The notes: a model not told the origin generated them from the sequence alone. 64,000 bases of DNA from an uncultured SAR86 cluster bacterium (GCA_902514295.1 CABXQE010000006.1:1-64000); one strand, 5' to 3'; shown: positions 10,396 to 21,023, counted from the first letter of the stretch. Translations and numbers: made by a program.

Positions 10396-11259
10396 GTGAA
10401 ATCCAATGAATTAATAGAATTAGACTATTTGAGCACACTTGAAATCATAGGTGAAGGCGCAATTGATCTACTTCAAGGTCAGATTACTGCAGATATGACT
10501 AAAGTAACAGATAGTCAAAACTGTCTAGGGGCCTTATGTAATGTCAAAGGAAGAGTTGAAAGCTCTTTCTTAATTGTAAAAAAGGCTGAATTGAAAGATG
10601 CATTTCTTCTTATAGGCAATAAAGAGGTGATGAAAACCACTCAAGGCATTCTACAAAGGTATGCTCCTTTCTATAAGTTAGAAATGCTTATAAATGATGA
10701 ATATAAATTCGTTGCTATTGATGAAGATTTTCTTTCATTTAATTTCTCTGAAACTGACTTGAACCTGAATGTTCAATACCATAAGGATTTTCTACGCGTG
10801 CACTATTTAGAAAAAAAGTTTCACTTATTGCTTTTAGACAAAGAAGTTGATTGCTTTAAAGGCCTAGAAATGACTAAAGACCTTAACGCATGGGAAAAAG
10901 ACAACATAGTTAATAAAGATTTTAATATAAAGCCTGAAGACGCCAACAAATATACCCCTCACGAACTAGGGTATCATCAAACAAAAAGAATAGACTTTGA
11001 AAAGGGATGTTACACGGGACAAGAAATTGTTGCCAGAATGCACTATAGAGCTAAAAAGTTACCATTCTTATTAGCAGGAAGTTTAGATACCGACGAAAGC
11101 ACGTCACTAGAAGTACTCAATCAAGAAGGTAAAAAAGCAGGCACCCTGCTTTCTACTGCGAAAGAAGAAAACTCAAATTTCTGCTTAATCTCTATGAATA
11201 AAAACTATGAAAATGGAGAGATTAAATTCAAAGACTCCTCCGCTATAAGCATCAAGTAA
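10396..11259 (+). CDS. ygfZ: folate-binding protein YgfZ
   Basis: KGCYTGQEIVARMHYRAKKLPF signature; GTG start. Confidence 0.93.
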   Translation: MKSNELIELDYLSTLEIIGEGAIDLLQGQITADMTKVTDSQNCLGALCNVKGRVESSFLIVKKAELKDAFLLIGNKEVMKTTQGILQRYAPFYKLEMLINDEYKFVAIDEDFLSFNFSETDLNLNVQYHKDFLRVHYLEKKFHLLLLDKEVDCFKGLEMTKDLNAWEKDNIVNKDFNIKPEDANKYTPHELGYHQTKRIDFEKGCYTGQEIVARMHYRAKKLPFLLAGSLDTDESTSLEVLNQEGKKAGTLLSTAKEENSNFCLISMNKNYENGEIKFKDSSAISIK

Positions 11260-11261
11260 AT

Positions 11262-11951
11262 TTATTCAACCCACTTAATAGGGGTTTTTCCTTTCTTAAC
11301 TAAATAATTATTAGTCTTAGAAAAATGCTTACAACCAAAAAACCCTTTATGCGATGAAAGCGGAGAAGGATGAGTAGCTCTAAGAACTAAATGCTTTTTC
11401 GAATCAATCTTATTGCCTTTTACTGATGCATAATTACCCCACAAAATAAAGACGAGATCTCTTCTTTTATTCAGAACTTCTATCAATTTATCTGTAAATA
11501 CTTCCCACCCTTTATTTGCGTGAGAGCCTGGTTTACCTTCCTCAACTGACAAAATTGAATTCAATAGAAGCACTCCTTGATTGGCCCAACTCTGTAGAAA
11601 TCCGTGATTTGGTAATTCACAACCTAAATCATCTTTTAATTCTTTAAATATATTCACTAAAGACGGCGGGATTTTTATTTCAGGATTCACAGAGAAGGAT
11701 AATCCATGTGCTTGGTTAATTTGATGGTAAGGGTCTTGCCCTATAATCACCACTTTAGTGTCATCAAGACTTGTTTCTTTGATCGCTGTAAAGATTTGGT
11801 CAGAAGGAGGGAAGATTCTTGCCCCTCTAGACTTCTCTTGAATAAGAAAAGACCTTAGACTTTCCATGTAGGGCTTTTTAAACTCTTCTTCTATCTCCCT
11901 AAGCCAAGAAAGATGTATTTTGGGTTTTTTTGTAGATGAAATTTCATGCAT
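11262..11951 (-). CDS. ung: uracil-DNA glycosylase
   Basis: VVIIGQDPYHQINQAHGLSFSV, LLLNSILSVEEGKPGSHANKGWE, HPSPLSSHKGFFG. Confidence 0.97.
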   Translation of the reverse strand: MHEISSTKKPKIHLSWLREIEEEFKKPYMESLRSFLIQEKSRGARIFPPSDQIFTAIKETSLDDTKVVIIGQDPYHQINQAHGLSFSVNPEIKIPPSLVNIFKELKDDLGCELPNHGFLQSWANQGVLLLNSILSVEEGKPGSHANKGWEVFTDKLIEVLNKRRDLVFILWGNYASVKGNKIDSKKHLVLRATHPSPLSSHKGFFGCKHFSKTNNYLVKKGKTPIKWVE

Positions 11952-12001
11952 AAATATTCAATAATTTTAACGCTATTTTAAGTGAGCATGAAGCAAGAAT
12001 T

Positions 12002-12036
12002 TTATCCACAATTTCTGTGGATAACTCTTTGGATAA
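12002..12036. promoter_or_regulatory. cluster of three DnaA boxes
   Basis: TTATCCACA (12002-12010, +), TGTGGATAA (12016-12024, i.e. TTATCCACA on -), TTTGGATAA (12028-12036, i.e. TTATCCAAA on -). Confidence 0.72.
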
Positions 12037-12121
12037 CTTGACGCTTTCTCTAAACCACTTAAAAATGAATGAGTTTCAGCAGATTGATCAAAATTTCAAC
12101 ATAAAATAAAATATATAATGA

Positions 12122-12134
12122 AATCAATAACTTA
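12122..12134 (+). promoter_or_regulatory. IHF-like site
   Basis: AATCAATAACTTA fits WATCAANNNNTTR exactly and lies in a very AT-rich tract. Confidence 0.4.
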
Positions 12135-12195
12135 CTAATATTTATCAAATTTAGTATATTTCTATTAATTTTTCTTAACTTTCTAAATCTTCTAT

Positions 12196-12304
12196 ACTTT
12201 AGCCTAAAACGACTGTGCGTAACCGTAGAAGGATAAAGTAAGAAATTAGTACTTTATTTATCGGTATTACGAGATATCTTTTGATAAAACAATAGGTTAA
12301 AAGT
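12196..12304. ncRNA. candidate structured RNA or regulatory element (nested inverted repeats)
   Basis: ACTTTAGCCT(12196)/AGGTTAAAAGT(12294), CGTAACCG(12218)/CGGTATTACG(12262), ATAAAGTA(12233)/TACTTTAT(12250), all nested in one extended hairpin with an internal bubble. Confidence 0.35.
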
Positions 12305-12329
12305 CTTCTTTAAATAAAGAATATTGAGC

Positions 12330-13517
12330 TTATTTAATCAACCTAACGTTTAGGATATTTTCAATCTTCTGCAACTCTGCAATGGCACTCTCTTTAACTT
12401 CGTTTTCTATATCAATTAAGTTGTATGCGATATCCCCTCTACTGACATTCGTCATATCGGCAATATTTAAATCCAGTTCGCCTAAAGAGGTTGCTATTTG
12501 ACCAATCATGGCTGGAACATTTTTATTTGTAACGGTTATTCGATTGACTGTGCTCCTTGCAAGCTGAACATTAGGAAAGTTAACAGAATTTTTTATGTTT
12601 CCTGTTTCTAAAAAATCTACAAGCTGATTCACCGCCATGACTGCACAATTTTCTTCAGCTTGAGATGTACTAGCTCCTATATGTGGTAACAAGATAACAT
12701 CTTTATTCTCATTGGCTCTCATAATTAATTCAGGAGTAGGGAAATCAGTTATAAAGTTCTTAAGATTATCTTGTTGTAAATATTTTAGAACATCCTTGGT
12801 GTTAATTACTTCATGTCTGGCAAAATTTAAAAGAGAAAGGTTATTTGCTTTCTTAAACACCTCCTCATTTATTATCCCTTGGGTGCTATCTATGGCAGGA
12901 ATATGTATTGAGACGAAATCAGAGACCGCAAATAAGTCCTTCATAGATTCGGCAGGGACAACTTGGCTTGGAAGTTTCCAGGCTGCTTCAACGGATAAAG
13001 CTGGATCATAACCAACAACATTCATGTCTAAAGCCACTCCCATATTTGCTACTTTAGAACCTATTGCACCCAGTCCAACTACGCCAAGTGTTGAGCCGGC
13101 TAGCTCTGTTCCCTTGAAAGATTTCTTATTTTCTTCCAGGAAGGGTTCTAGATCTGTCATTTGTTCAAGATGAGAGAGTCCGTTTACGAAATCAATGCTG
13201 GCATAAACATTTCTTGAAGAAAGCATTAATCCTGCTAAAACTAATTCTTTTACAGCATTTGCATTTGCTCCGGGAGTGTTAAAAACAACAATACCTTTGT
13301 CGGTGCATAAGTCTATTGGTATGTTATTTACACCTGCTCCTGCTCTAGAAATAGCCTTAAGTCCGTCCTTTATATGATCTTCAGCTAACTTAGTACTTCT
13401 TATAAGAATTCCGTCAGGCGAATCTGAGCTCTCATCTAAAGAACACTCTGTACCTTCAAGTTTATCAAGGCCTATTTTGGCGATGTTGCTATACGGTTTT
13501 ACCTGATAATTAGTCAT
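12330..13517 (-). CDS. serA: D-3-phosphoglycerate dehydrogenase
   Basis: NAD-binding GVVGLGAIGSKVA; RAGAGVNNIP; C-terminal ACT domain (VPAMIGQIATSLGELDLNIADM). Confidence 0.93.
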   Translation of the reverse strand: MTNYQVKPYSNIAKIGLDKLEGTECSLDESSDSPDGILIRSTKLAEDHIKDGLKAISRAGAGVNNIPIDLCTDKGIVVFNTPGANANAVKELVLAGLMLSSRNVYASIDFVNGLSHLEQMTDLEPFLEENKKSFKGTELAGSTLGVVGLGAIGSKVANMGVALDMNVVGYDPALSVEAAWKLPSQVVPAESMKDLFAVSDFVSIHIPAIDSTQGIINEEVFKKANNLSLLNFARHEVINTKDVLKYLQQDNLKNFITDFPTPELIMRANENKDVILLPHIGASTSQAEENCAVMAVNQLVDFLETGNIKNSVNFPNVQLARSTVNRITVTNKNVPAMIGQIATSLGELDLNIADMTNVSRGDIAYNLIDIENEVKESAIAELQKIENILNVRLIK

Positions 13518-13612
13518 AAAATATTAACTGTTTTTAAAAAAGCGCGAAGCATATCATTAATTGCGTTAATCTTCGATAATCTATATAGTTCTCGACCTTT
13601 TTTACTAAATGC

Positions 13613-14491
13613 ATGAATAAGAACTTTTTAAACTTAAAAGACCTATCTAAAAAAGATTTAGAAAATATCATTGAAAATTCTATATCTTTAAAGAAGTCTA
13701 CGGCAAATGCAGATTTACTTGCCGGAAAATACGTTGCCTTAATTTTTGAGAAATCTTCTACCCGAACTAGAGTGTCCTTTGAGGTTGCCATGAATCAGCT
13801 AGGAGGAAAGGCAAGTTTTCTTTCAGTAGCAGATTTACAGCTAGGCAGAGGCGAGCCTCTTGAAGATACCGCCAAAGTAATAGGCTCAATGGCCGATGGG
13901 GTTGTCTTAAGAACACAAAAGCATGAAACTCAAAATACTTTTGCATCTTTTTCTTCTGCTGCAACCATTAATGGTTTAAGTAACTTATCTCACCCCTGCC
14001 AAGTATTAACTGATCTGCTGACTTATTTTGAAGAAAACGGTTCCATAGAAGGAGAAAAAGTTTGTTGGTCTGGAGACTTTAATAATGTTTGTTATAGCTA
14101 TGCGGAAGCTGCAAATATTTTTAACTTTGAATTGCATGTAGCCTGTCCAAAAGAATTTCAACCTAAGATAAAAGCACTTCCCAATGTAACTTTTACTGAA
14201 TCATTAGATGAAGCCATAGACGGCAGCAGTTTAGTGACTACAGATGTGTGGGTCTCAATGGGAGATGAAAATGAAAAAGAGAAGAGAGAGCAATTATTTA
14301 GTGACTATCAAATAAACCCTTCCGTTATGGATAAGGCAAGTAACAAAGCAATTTTCTTGCATTGTCTTCCCGCTATAAGAGGACAGGAAATATCTGAAGA
14401 TTTATTAGAAGATAAAAGAAGTAAAGTTTGGACCCAAGCGGAAAACAGATTGCATGCCCAAAAAGCTTTGTTGGTAGAACTCCTGAAATAA
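13613..14491 (+). CDS. argF: ornithine carbamoyltransferase
   Basis: EKSSTRTRVSFE, HPCQ, HCLPA. Confidence 0.94.
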   Translation: MNKNFLNLKDLSKKDLENIIENSISLKKSTANADLLAGKYVALIFEKSSTRTRVSFEVAMNQLGGKASFLSVADLQLGRGEPLEDTAKVIGSMADGVVLRTQKHETQNTFASFSSAATINGLSNLSHPCQVLTDLLTYFEENGSIEGEKVCWSGDFNNVCYSYAEAANIFNFELHVACPKEFQPKIKALPNVTFTESLDEAIDGSSLVTTDVWVSMGDENEKEKREQLFSDYQINPSVMDKASNKAIFLHCLPAIRGQEISEDLLEDKRSKVWTQAENRLHAQKALLVELLK

Positions 14492-14492
14492 A

Positions 14493-15950
14493 TTAATCAG
14501 TTAGTACCTTACTGACAGCCTCTTTCCATTCCAAATATCCATTGCTAGACTTCTGAGGTTCAAACTCTTTATCTATAGACCAATTCTCTTTAAGAGAAGA
14601 TAAGGTGTCGAACAAACCTGCATGAAGTCCTGCTAAATAAGCCGCCCCTAAAGAAGTTGTCTCTATGATCTTTGGTCTAGATACTTTTACTTGAAGAACA
14701 TTAGACAATTCTTGAGAAAACCAATTATTTGCAACCATACCGCCATCGATCTTAAGTGAATTAAAGGAAGCATTATCATTTTTCATGGCTTCCAACAAAT
14801 CTTTTGTTTGGTACACAACAGACTCTAAAACTGCCTTTGTTATTTCAGGTATTCCGGTGTCTCTGGTTAAGCCAAAAATAGCTCCCCTGGCATCAGCATC
14901 CCAATAAGGGGCACCTAAACCAGTTAAAGCTGGAACAACCACAATCCTGGAATTATCTTTTGCTTGTAAAGCTAAATCTTCTGATTCACTAGCATTCTCG
15001 AAGAAATTTAGTCCGTCTCGAAGCCATTGTATGGCTGAGCCTGCGACAAAAATACTTCCCTCTAAAGCATAAGTTGTTTTACCTTCAAGCCTATAAGCTA
15101 TCGTGGATAAGAGTTTATTGCTTGATTTAATAATCTCATTACCGGTATTAATCATCATAAAACAACCTGTGCCGTAGGTGCTTTTGACTTCACCTACTTC
15201 AAAACAACATTGCCCTATTAAGGCTGATTGTTGATCGCCGGCAACTCCTCCTATACTAACCTTACCGCCTAACAATTCTGTGTAACCAAAATCATACGCA
15301 TTGTCACAAACAGTGGGTAGCAAATTAGAAGGGATATTAAATAAACTTAATAGCTCCTCGTCCCACTTGTTAGTCTCAATGTTATACAACATGGTTCTTG
15401 ATGCATTAGATACATCGGTTTTATGGTCTCTTCCTTTAGTTAATTTCCATATTAAAAAAGAGTCTATAGTTCCAAATAGCAATTCTCCGTTCTCAGCTCT
15501 TTGCCTTGCTCCGTTTACCTGATCAAGAATCCAGTTCACTTTTGAAGCAGAGAAATAAGGATCCATAGTTAATCCCGTTTTCTGCTGTATTAAGTCTTCA
15601 CTATCTTTTAAGGAATCACAGAAATCACTAGTTCTTCTGTCTTGCCATACAATAGCGTTGTAGATTGGTTTTCCTGTTTTCTTATCCCAAATAACTACCG
15701 TTTCTCTCTGGTTCGTAATTCCAATTGAAGCAATGTCAGAAGAAGACAAATTAAAACGTTTGATAGATAGATTTAAAACCTCGACAACTGATAACCAAAT
15801 CTCTTCTGGATCATGCTCAACCCAACCGTCATTAGGAAAAAATTGTTTAAATTCTAATTGCTCAAAACCAATTAATTCACCTTTATCACTAAAAACAACA
15901 GCCCTTGAACTGGTGGTTCCTTGGTCAATAGAAATAATCCTTTTAGACAT
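14493..15950 (-). CDS. glpK: glycerol kinase
   Basis: IDQGTTSSRAVVF, GWVEHDPEEIW, TYGTGCFMMINTG, ALEGSIFVAGSAIQWLRDGL. Confidence 0.96.
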   Translation of the reverse strand: MSKRIISIDQGTTSSRAVVFSDKGELIGFEQLEFKQFFPNDGWVEHDPEEIWLSVVEVLNLSIKRFNLSSSDIASIGITNQRETVVIWDKKTGKPIYNAIVWQDRRTSDFCDSLKDSEDLIQQKTGLTMDPYFSASKVNWILDQVNGARQRAENGELLFGTIDSFLIWKLTKGRDHKTDVSNASRTMLYNIETNKWDEELLSLFNIPSNLLPTVCDNAYDFGYTELLGGKVSIGGVAGDQQSALIGQCCFEVGEVKSTYGTGCFMMINTGNEIIKSSNKLLSTIAYRLEGKTTYALEGSIFVAGSAIQWLRDGLNFFENASESEDLALQAKDNSRIVVVPALTGLGAPYWDADARGAIFGLTRDTGIPEITKAVLESVVYQTKDLLEAMKNDNASFNSLKIDGGMVANNWFSQELSNVLQVKVSRPKIIETTSLGAAYLAGLHAGLFDTLSSLKENWSIDKEFEPQKSSNGYLEWKEAVSKVLTD

Positions 15951-15998
15951 AAAAATTCGATATTAAGGGCGAGTATACAAAATATTACTTATAAATAC

Positions 15999-16007
15999 TT
16001 ATCCACA
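15999..16007 (+). promoter_or_regulatory. DnaA box upstream of nrdA
   Basis: TTATCCACA, perfect match to consensus TTATNCACA. Confidence 0.5.
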
Positions 16008-16057
16008 TGAAATTCACAGAAAATTTCTGTGTTTATAGTATTGTGTTTTATGTAAAA

Positions 16058-16105
16058 ACACAGTATCTTGTGTTTAGAAACCAAATAAGACACTATATGT
16101 AGGGG
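16058..16105 (+). promoter_or_regulatory. pair of NrdR boxes
   Basis: ACACAGTATCTTGTGT (16058-16073) and ACACTATATGTAGGGG (16090-16105), 32 bp centre to centre, upstream of nrdA. Confidence 0.65.
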
Positions 16106-16145
16106 TATAGGAAAAATACCAAGAAAGACACAGGAAGAGGAAAAA

Positions 16146-19010
16146 ATGGAACCATCTACACAAACTACCGAAAAAACTACAAAAAAAGAAGTAAAACTTG
16201 AAGAAGAGAGATCTGCCATTGCACCGGGCCAAATGAGAGTCATTAAAAGAAATGGATCTGTAGTGTCTTATGATGCAGAGAAGATAGCGATTGCCATTAC
16301 CAAAGCTTTTCTGGCTGTGGAAGGTGGGGCAGCAGCCGCGTCAACTAGGATACATAATGAAGTAAATCAATTGGCAAATTCAGTGACAGGAACATTCTCT
16401 AAAAGGATGCCTTCAGGAGGAACCCTTCATATTGAAGAAATACAAGATCAAGTAGAACTTGAACTCATGCGTTCAGGAGAACAAAAAGTAGCAAGGGCAT
16501 ATGTTTTATATAGAGAAGAAAGAAAACAAATACGAAATAAAGAGGAGCCGAAAAAAGCAAAAGAAAAAGAAGAAGTAAAAATAGTCCTTGAGAATGGTGA
16601 TGAAGATACTCTCGATATGGGCAGGCTCGAAGAAATGGTCAATGAGGCGTGCGAAGGTTTAGAAGGAACTAACCCTCAACAGATTCTAGAAGAGGCAAAC
16701 AAAAACCTATACGACGGAGTATCTATAGAAGACGCAAGAACGTCCTTAGTCATGACTTCACGAACGCTCGTAGAACAAGAACCAAACTATACCTATGTAA
16801 CGGCAAGAATATTGCTAGACAATATAAGAACAGAATCACTGACTTATCTAGGGATGCAAAAACAAGCAACCCAAAAAGAAATGGCGACCCTTTACCCAGA
16901 AGCATTAAGAAACTTTCTAGCGAAGGGAGTAGAAAACGAGATATTAAATCCTGAACTTCTTGAGATGGATGTGGAGAAACTGGGTCAAGCCATGGAATCA
17001 ACAAGAGACAATGACTTTACGTACTTAGGATTGCAAACGCTTTATGATCGATACTTCATTCATGACAATGAAGTGAGGTATGAGCTGCCACAAGTTTTCT
17101 TCATGAGGGTTTCTATGGGGCTCGCTCTAGGAGAAGACCAAAGAGAGGAAAGGGCAATTGAATTCTATAACCTTCTTTCTAGCTTTGATTACATGAGTTC
17201 AACCCCTACCCTATTTAATTCTGGAACAAAGCACTCTCAACTATCTTCTTGCTATCTCACTACAGTACCTGATGACCTACATGGAATTTATGGAGCAATC
17301 CAAGATAACGCCATGCTCTCAAAATGGGCTGGAGGTCTAGGGAATGACTGGACTCCTGTAAGAGGTCTAGGGTCTCAAATAAAAGGAACAAATGGAAAGT
17401 CACAAGGAGTTGTTCCTTTTCTAAAAGTTGTTAACGACACCGCCGTAGCTGTTAATCAGGGTGGCAAGAGAAAAGGAGCCGTATGTTCTTACTTAGAAAC
17501 TTGGCATGTTGATATAGAAGAGTTTGTTGAGCTCAGAAAAAATACAGGAGATGATAGAAGAAGAACCCATGACATGAATACGGCAAACTGGGTTCCTGAC
17601 TTGTTCTTAAAAAGAGTTTCAGAAGATAAGCAATGGACCTTATTCACTCCAAGTGATACTCCTGACCTGCATGATTTGTACGGATTAGATTTTGAGAAGA
17701 GGTATGAAGAATACGAAGCCCAGACAGAAACAGGCGAAATAGAATTCTTCAAGAAAGTAGAGGCAAAGGAGCTGTGGAAAAAGATGCTTTCCATGGTTTT
17801 TGAAACTGGACACCCATGGATCACTTTCAAAGATGTTTGCAATCTTCGATCTCCGCAACAACACACTGGTGTGGTTCACTCTTCCAACCTTTGTACTGAA
17901 ATAACACTAAACACAAACCAGGACGAAATAGCTGTTTGTAATCTTGGATCTGTAAACCTAACTCACCATATCAAAGACGGAAAGATGGATGAGAAAAAAC
18001 TAGAAAAAACAATAAATACAGCTATAAGAATGCTTGATAACGTAATAGATATAAATTATTACGCAGTAAAAGCAGCCGAAACATCAAATATGTTACACCG
18101 ACCAATAGGTCTTGGAATTATGGGATTCCATGATGCTCTATATATGCTTGAAACCCCCTACGCTTCTGAAGAAGCTGTAGAATTTGCTGACCGATCAATG
18201 GAAATGGTTAGTTACTTTGCTATCAAAGCATCGAGCGATCTTGCCAAAGAGAGAGGTGCATACAAGTCCTACGAAGGGTCTCTCTGGAGCCAAGGGATAT
18301 TGCCTATAGACTCAATTAAGCTATTAAAAGAAAGCAGAGGCGAAAACTATCTAGATGTTGATGAAAGCTCAACTATGGATTGGGATGGACTAAGAAAGAC
18401 GGTTAAAAAACAAGGAATGAGGAATTCTAATGTTATGGCCATAGCGCCAACAGCAACGATAGCTAACATAACTGGCGTATCTCAATCCATTGAGCCTACT
18501 TACCAAAATCTCTATGTTAAATCTAACCTGTCGGGAGAATTCACCGTAACCAATATTCCCATGGTAGAAAACCTCAAAAAACTAGGTTTATGGGACTCTG
18601 TAATGATAAATGATCTTAAGTATTACGATGGAAGTGTAAAAGGCATTTCAAGAATTCCAGAAGAAACAAAAGAACTTTATGCCACTGCATTTGATATTGA
18701 ACCAAGATGGTTAATTGATGCAGCAAGCAGAAGACAGAAATGGATAGATCAAAGTCAATCATTAAATCTATATATAGATGAACCAAATGGCAAGAAGCTA
18801 GACATCATGTATCGCATGGCATGGCTCAGAGGTTTAAAAACAACCTATTACTTAAGGTCAAGATCTGCAACAACTGCAGAAAAATCAACTATAGCAACGG
18901 GTGAGTTAAATGCAGTATCAGCATCAGCGCCACCTGAAACACCTCAACCAGCGACAACAGCACCTTCTGCATGCTCTGTGTTAGATCCAGACTGTGATGC
19001 TTGTCAGTAA
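16146..19010 (+). CDS. nrdA: ribonucleoside-diphosphate reductase alpha subunit (class Ia, two ATP-cones)
   Basis: Two N-terminal ATP-cone domains ([46 protein letters not shown]); [15 protein letters not shown]-terminal Cys pair CDACQ. Confidence 0.97.
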   Translation: MEPSTQTTEKTTKKEVKLEEERSAIAPGQMRVIKRNGSVVSYDAEKIAIAITKAFLAVEGGAAAASTRIHNEVNQLANSVTGTFSKRMPSGGTLHIEEIQDQVELELMRSGEQKVARAYVLYREERKQIRNKEEPKKAKEKEEVKIVLENGDEDTLDMGRLEEMVNEACEGLEGTNPQQILEEANKNLYDGVSIEDARTSLVMTSRTLVEQEPNYTYVTARILLDNIRTESLTYLGMQKQATQKEMATLYPEALRNFLAKGVENEILNPELLEMDVEKLGQAMESTRDNDFTYLGLQTLYDRYFIHDNEVRYELPQVFFMRVSMGLALGEDQREERAIEFYNLLSSFDYMSSTPTLFNSGTKHSQLSSCYLTTVPDDLHGIYGAIQDNAMLSKWAGGLGNDWTPVRGLGSQIKGTNGKSQGVVPFLKVVNDTAVAVNQGGKRKGAVCSYLETWHVDIEEFVELRKNTGDDRRRTHDMNTANWVPDLFLKRVSEDKQWTLFTPSDTPDLHDLYGLDFEKRYEEYEAQTETGEIEFFKKVEAKELWKKMLSMVFETGHPWITFKDVCNLRSPQQHTGVVHSSNLCTEITLNTNQDEIAVCNLGSVNLTHHIKDGKMDEKKLEKTINTAIRMLDNVIDINYYAVKAAETSNMLHRPIGLGIMGFHDALYMLETPYASEEAVEFADRSMEMVSYFAIKASSDLAKERGAYKSYEGSLWSQGILPIDSIKLLKESRGENYLDVDESSTMDWDGLRKTVKKQGMRNSNVMAIAPTATIANITGVSQSIEPTYQNLYVKSNLSGEFTVTNIPMVENLKKLGLWDSVMINDLKYYDGSVKGISRIPEETKELYATAFDIEPRWLIDAASRRQKWIDQSQSLNLYIDEPNGKKLDIMYRMAWLRGLKTTYYLRSRSATTAEKSTIATGELNAVSASAPPETPQPATTAPSACSVLDPDCDACQ

Positions 19011-19024
19011 GAAAAGGAGAAGAA

Positions 19025-20257
19025 ATGTTAAATTGGGACGAATACGACGAAACTAAAGCAGCACCAAAACCTCAACAAGAGGTAAGACAAGAAGTCTCTG
19101 AGTCTGTTAGTGAAGAAACACAAGAACCGGTAGAAGAAAACTTCATGCCTGTTGAATCTGGTGATAGAGCAAAGCAAGCGAAAGACGCCATACAAGATTT
19201 AGATACCAAAGAAGGTGAAGAAGAACTAGAAGTCTTGGCTGGAAGAGTACAAGTAGATGATAAAGCGATGATAAATTGTAGAGCTGACTTGAATCAATTA
19301 GTGCCATTTAAATACGACTGGGCTTGGCAAAAGTACCTAGACGGAAGTGCTAACCACTGGATGCCTCAAGAAATTAACATGACGACAGACATTGCTCTTT
19401 GGAAGTCTGATGATGGCTTAACAGAAGATGAAAGAACGATTGTGATGAGAAACCTTGGGTTCTTTTCAACAGCAGACTCTCTTGTTGCTAATAACTTGGT
19501 GCTGGCCATATATAGATTGATAACGAATCCAGAGTGCAGGCAATACATATTAAGACAAAGCTTTGAAGAAGCTATCCATACACATGCTTACCAATACTGT
19601 ATTGAATCTTTAGGAATGGATGAGGGGGAGATATTTAATATGTACAGAGAAATCCCTAGTGTTGCCAAGAAAGCTTCATGGGGACTGAAATACACAAAAG
19701 AAATATCTGACCCTGGATTTGTAACTGGTACAGACGAAACTGACAAAAAGCTACTAAAAAACTTGATTGCTTTCTATTGCGTTCTTGAAGGTATCTTCTT
19801 CTACTGTGGCTTCACTCAAATTCTCTCTATGGGAAGAAGAAATAAGATGACCGGTACTGCGGAACAATTCCAATACATATTAAGAGATGAGTCTATGCAT
19901 CTAAACTTTGGTATCGATATGATTAACCAAATTAAAATAGAGAATCCTCATCTTTGGGATGAGCAAATGCGCCAAGAAGCAGCGCAAATGATTCTTGAAG
20001 GAACTGAGCTGGAAGTTCAGTATGCGAAAGACACGATGCCAAGAGGTATATTGGGAATGAACGCCAACATGATGGAAGAATACCTCCAATTTATAGCCAA
20101 CAGAAGGCTGGTCCAAATAGGTTTAGAGGAAGAATTTGAAGGAGCGACTAACCCCTTCCCTTGGATGTCAGAAATCATGGACTTAAGAAAAGAAAAAAAC
20201 TTCTTTGAGACTAGAGTTATTGAATACCAAACTGGCGGTGCTCTAAGCTGGGATTAA
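19025..20257 (+). CDS. nrdB: ribonucleoside-diphosphate reductase beta subunit
   Basis: Diiron/radical R2 motifs ([32 protein letters not shown]). Start moved from 19001 to ATG 19025 behind AAAAGGAGAAG. Confidence 0.96.
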   Translation: MLNWDEYDETKAAPKPQQEVRQEVSESVSEETQEPVEENFMPVESGDRAKQAKDAIQDLDTKEGEEELEVLAGRVQVDDKAMINCRADLNQLVPFKYDWAWQKYLDGSANHWMPQEINMTTDIALWKSDDGLTEDERTIVMRNLGFFSTADSLVANNLVLAIYRLITNPECRQYILRQSFEEAIHTHAYQYCIESLGMDEGEIFNMYREIPSVAKKASWGLKYTKEISDPGFVTGTDETDKKLLKNLIAFYCVLEGIFFYCGFTQILSMGRRNKMTGTAEQFQYILRDESMHLNFGIDMINQIKIENPHLWDEQMRQEAAQMILEGTELEVQYAKDTMPRGILGMNANMMEEYLQFIANRRLVQIGLEEEFEGATNPFPWMSEIMDLRKEKNFFETRVIEYQTGGALSWD

Positions 20258-20994
20258 ACACAAAGATAATTGCTCATCGAGGAGCTTCTGAAGACGCTCC
20301 AGAAAACACCCTTGCATCTGTTAAAGCTGCATTTGATCAAAGTGCTGATGGCGTCGAAGTGGATGTTCGACTAACTAAAGATAATCAGATCGTCTGCCAT
20401 CATGACAAGAGCTGTTTGAGAACCTCGGGAAATTCTATGACTATAAAAGATAGTGATTATGAAGAATTAAGCAAACTAGATATTGGTTCTTGGTTTGGAG
20501 ATGAATGGAAAGAAGAAACCATACCCCTGTTAAGAGAGGTTCTGGATTTAATTCCCAATAAAAAAGAGATATATATAGAAGTAAAAACTGGAACAGAAAT
20601 AATTGAGCATCTTCTTAAAGAGATTTATCAGCATAAAGAAAAAATGAACAAGGTAAGTATTATTTCCTTTTACCCTGAAGTTATTAAAGAAATTAAATCT
20701 TTAGCTCCTGAATTAACTGCCAATTTGTTAGTCAACTTTGAAGGCCCTAAATTAATAGAAGAGAATGAAATTGTAAGCATAATGAAAAAAATAAATGCAG
20801 ACGGTATAGGAGCACAAAACCATAAAGCCCTAGACGTTCATTTCTTTAACAAAATAAAAGGAGAAAATAAGAAAGTCCACGTTTGGACCGTTAACTCCAA
20901 AGAAGAAGCTAAGAGATATCATGAACTTGGCCTAAACTCTATAACGACTAACTGCCCTGGCATAATTAAAGAATATTTATCTAACTCTATTTAA
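20248..20994 (+). CDS. glycerophosphodiester phosphodiesterase (start is non-ATG and uncertain)
   Basis: In-frame upstream extension reads [38 protein letters not shown], so the catalytic HRG lies upstream of the ORF-track Met at 20359. Start shown is an in-frame CTG overlapping the nrdB stop. Confidence 0.82.
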   Translation: MGLNTKIIAHRGASEDAPENTLASVKAAFDQSADGVEVDVRLTKDNQIVCHHDKSCLRTSGNSMTIKDSDYEELSKLDIGSWFGDEWKEETIPLLREVLDLIPNKKEIYIEVKTGTEIIEHLLKEIYQHKEKMNKVSIISFYPEVIKEIKSLAPELTANLLVNFEGPKLIEENEIVSIMKKINADGIGAQNHKALDVHFFNKIKGENKKVHVWTVNSKEEAKRYHELGLNSITTNCPGIIKEYLSNSI

Positions 20995-21023
20995 TATTTC
21001 TTTTTTTTTGCTTTAGTTCTATA

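Noticed and set aside
12002-12134. Definite chromosomal origin
   Set aside because: Not next to dnaA/dnaN/mnmG and only three boxes; skew cannot be judged from one window, so it is reported only as DARS/datA- or origin-like.
13534-13964. Two minus-strand ORFs over the argF start
   Set aside because: argF motifs (SSTRTRVSFE, HPCQ) are intact on the plus strand; the antisense frames show no family features.
19001-19024. MSVRKGEE start of nrdB
   Set aside because: Overlaps the nrdA stop and contains the Shine-Dalgarno of the better start ATG 19025.
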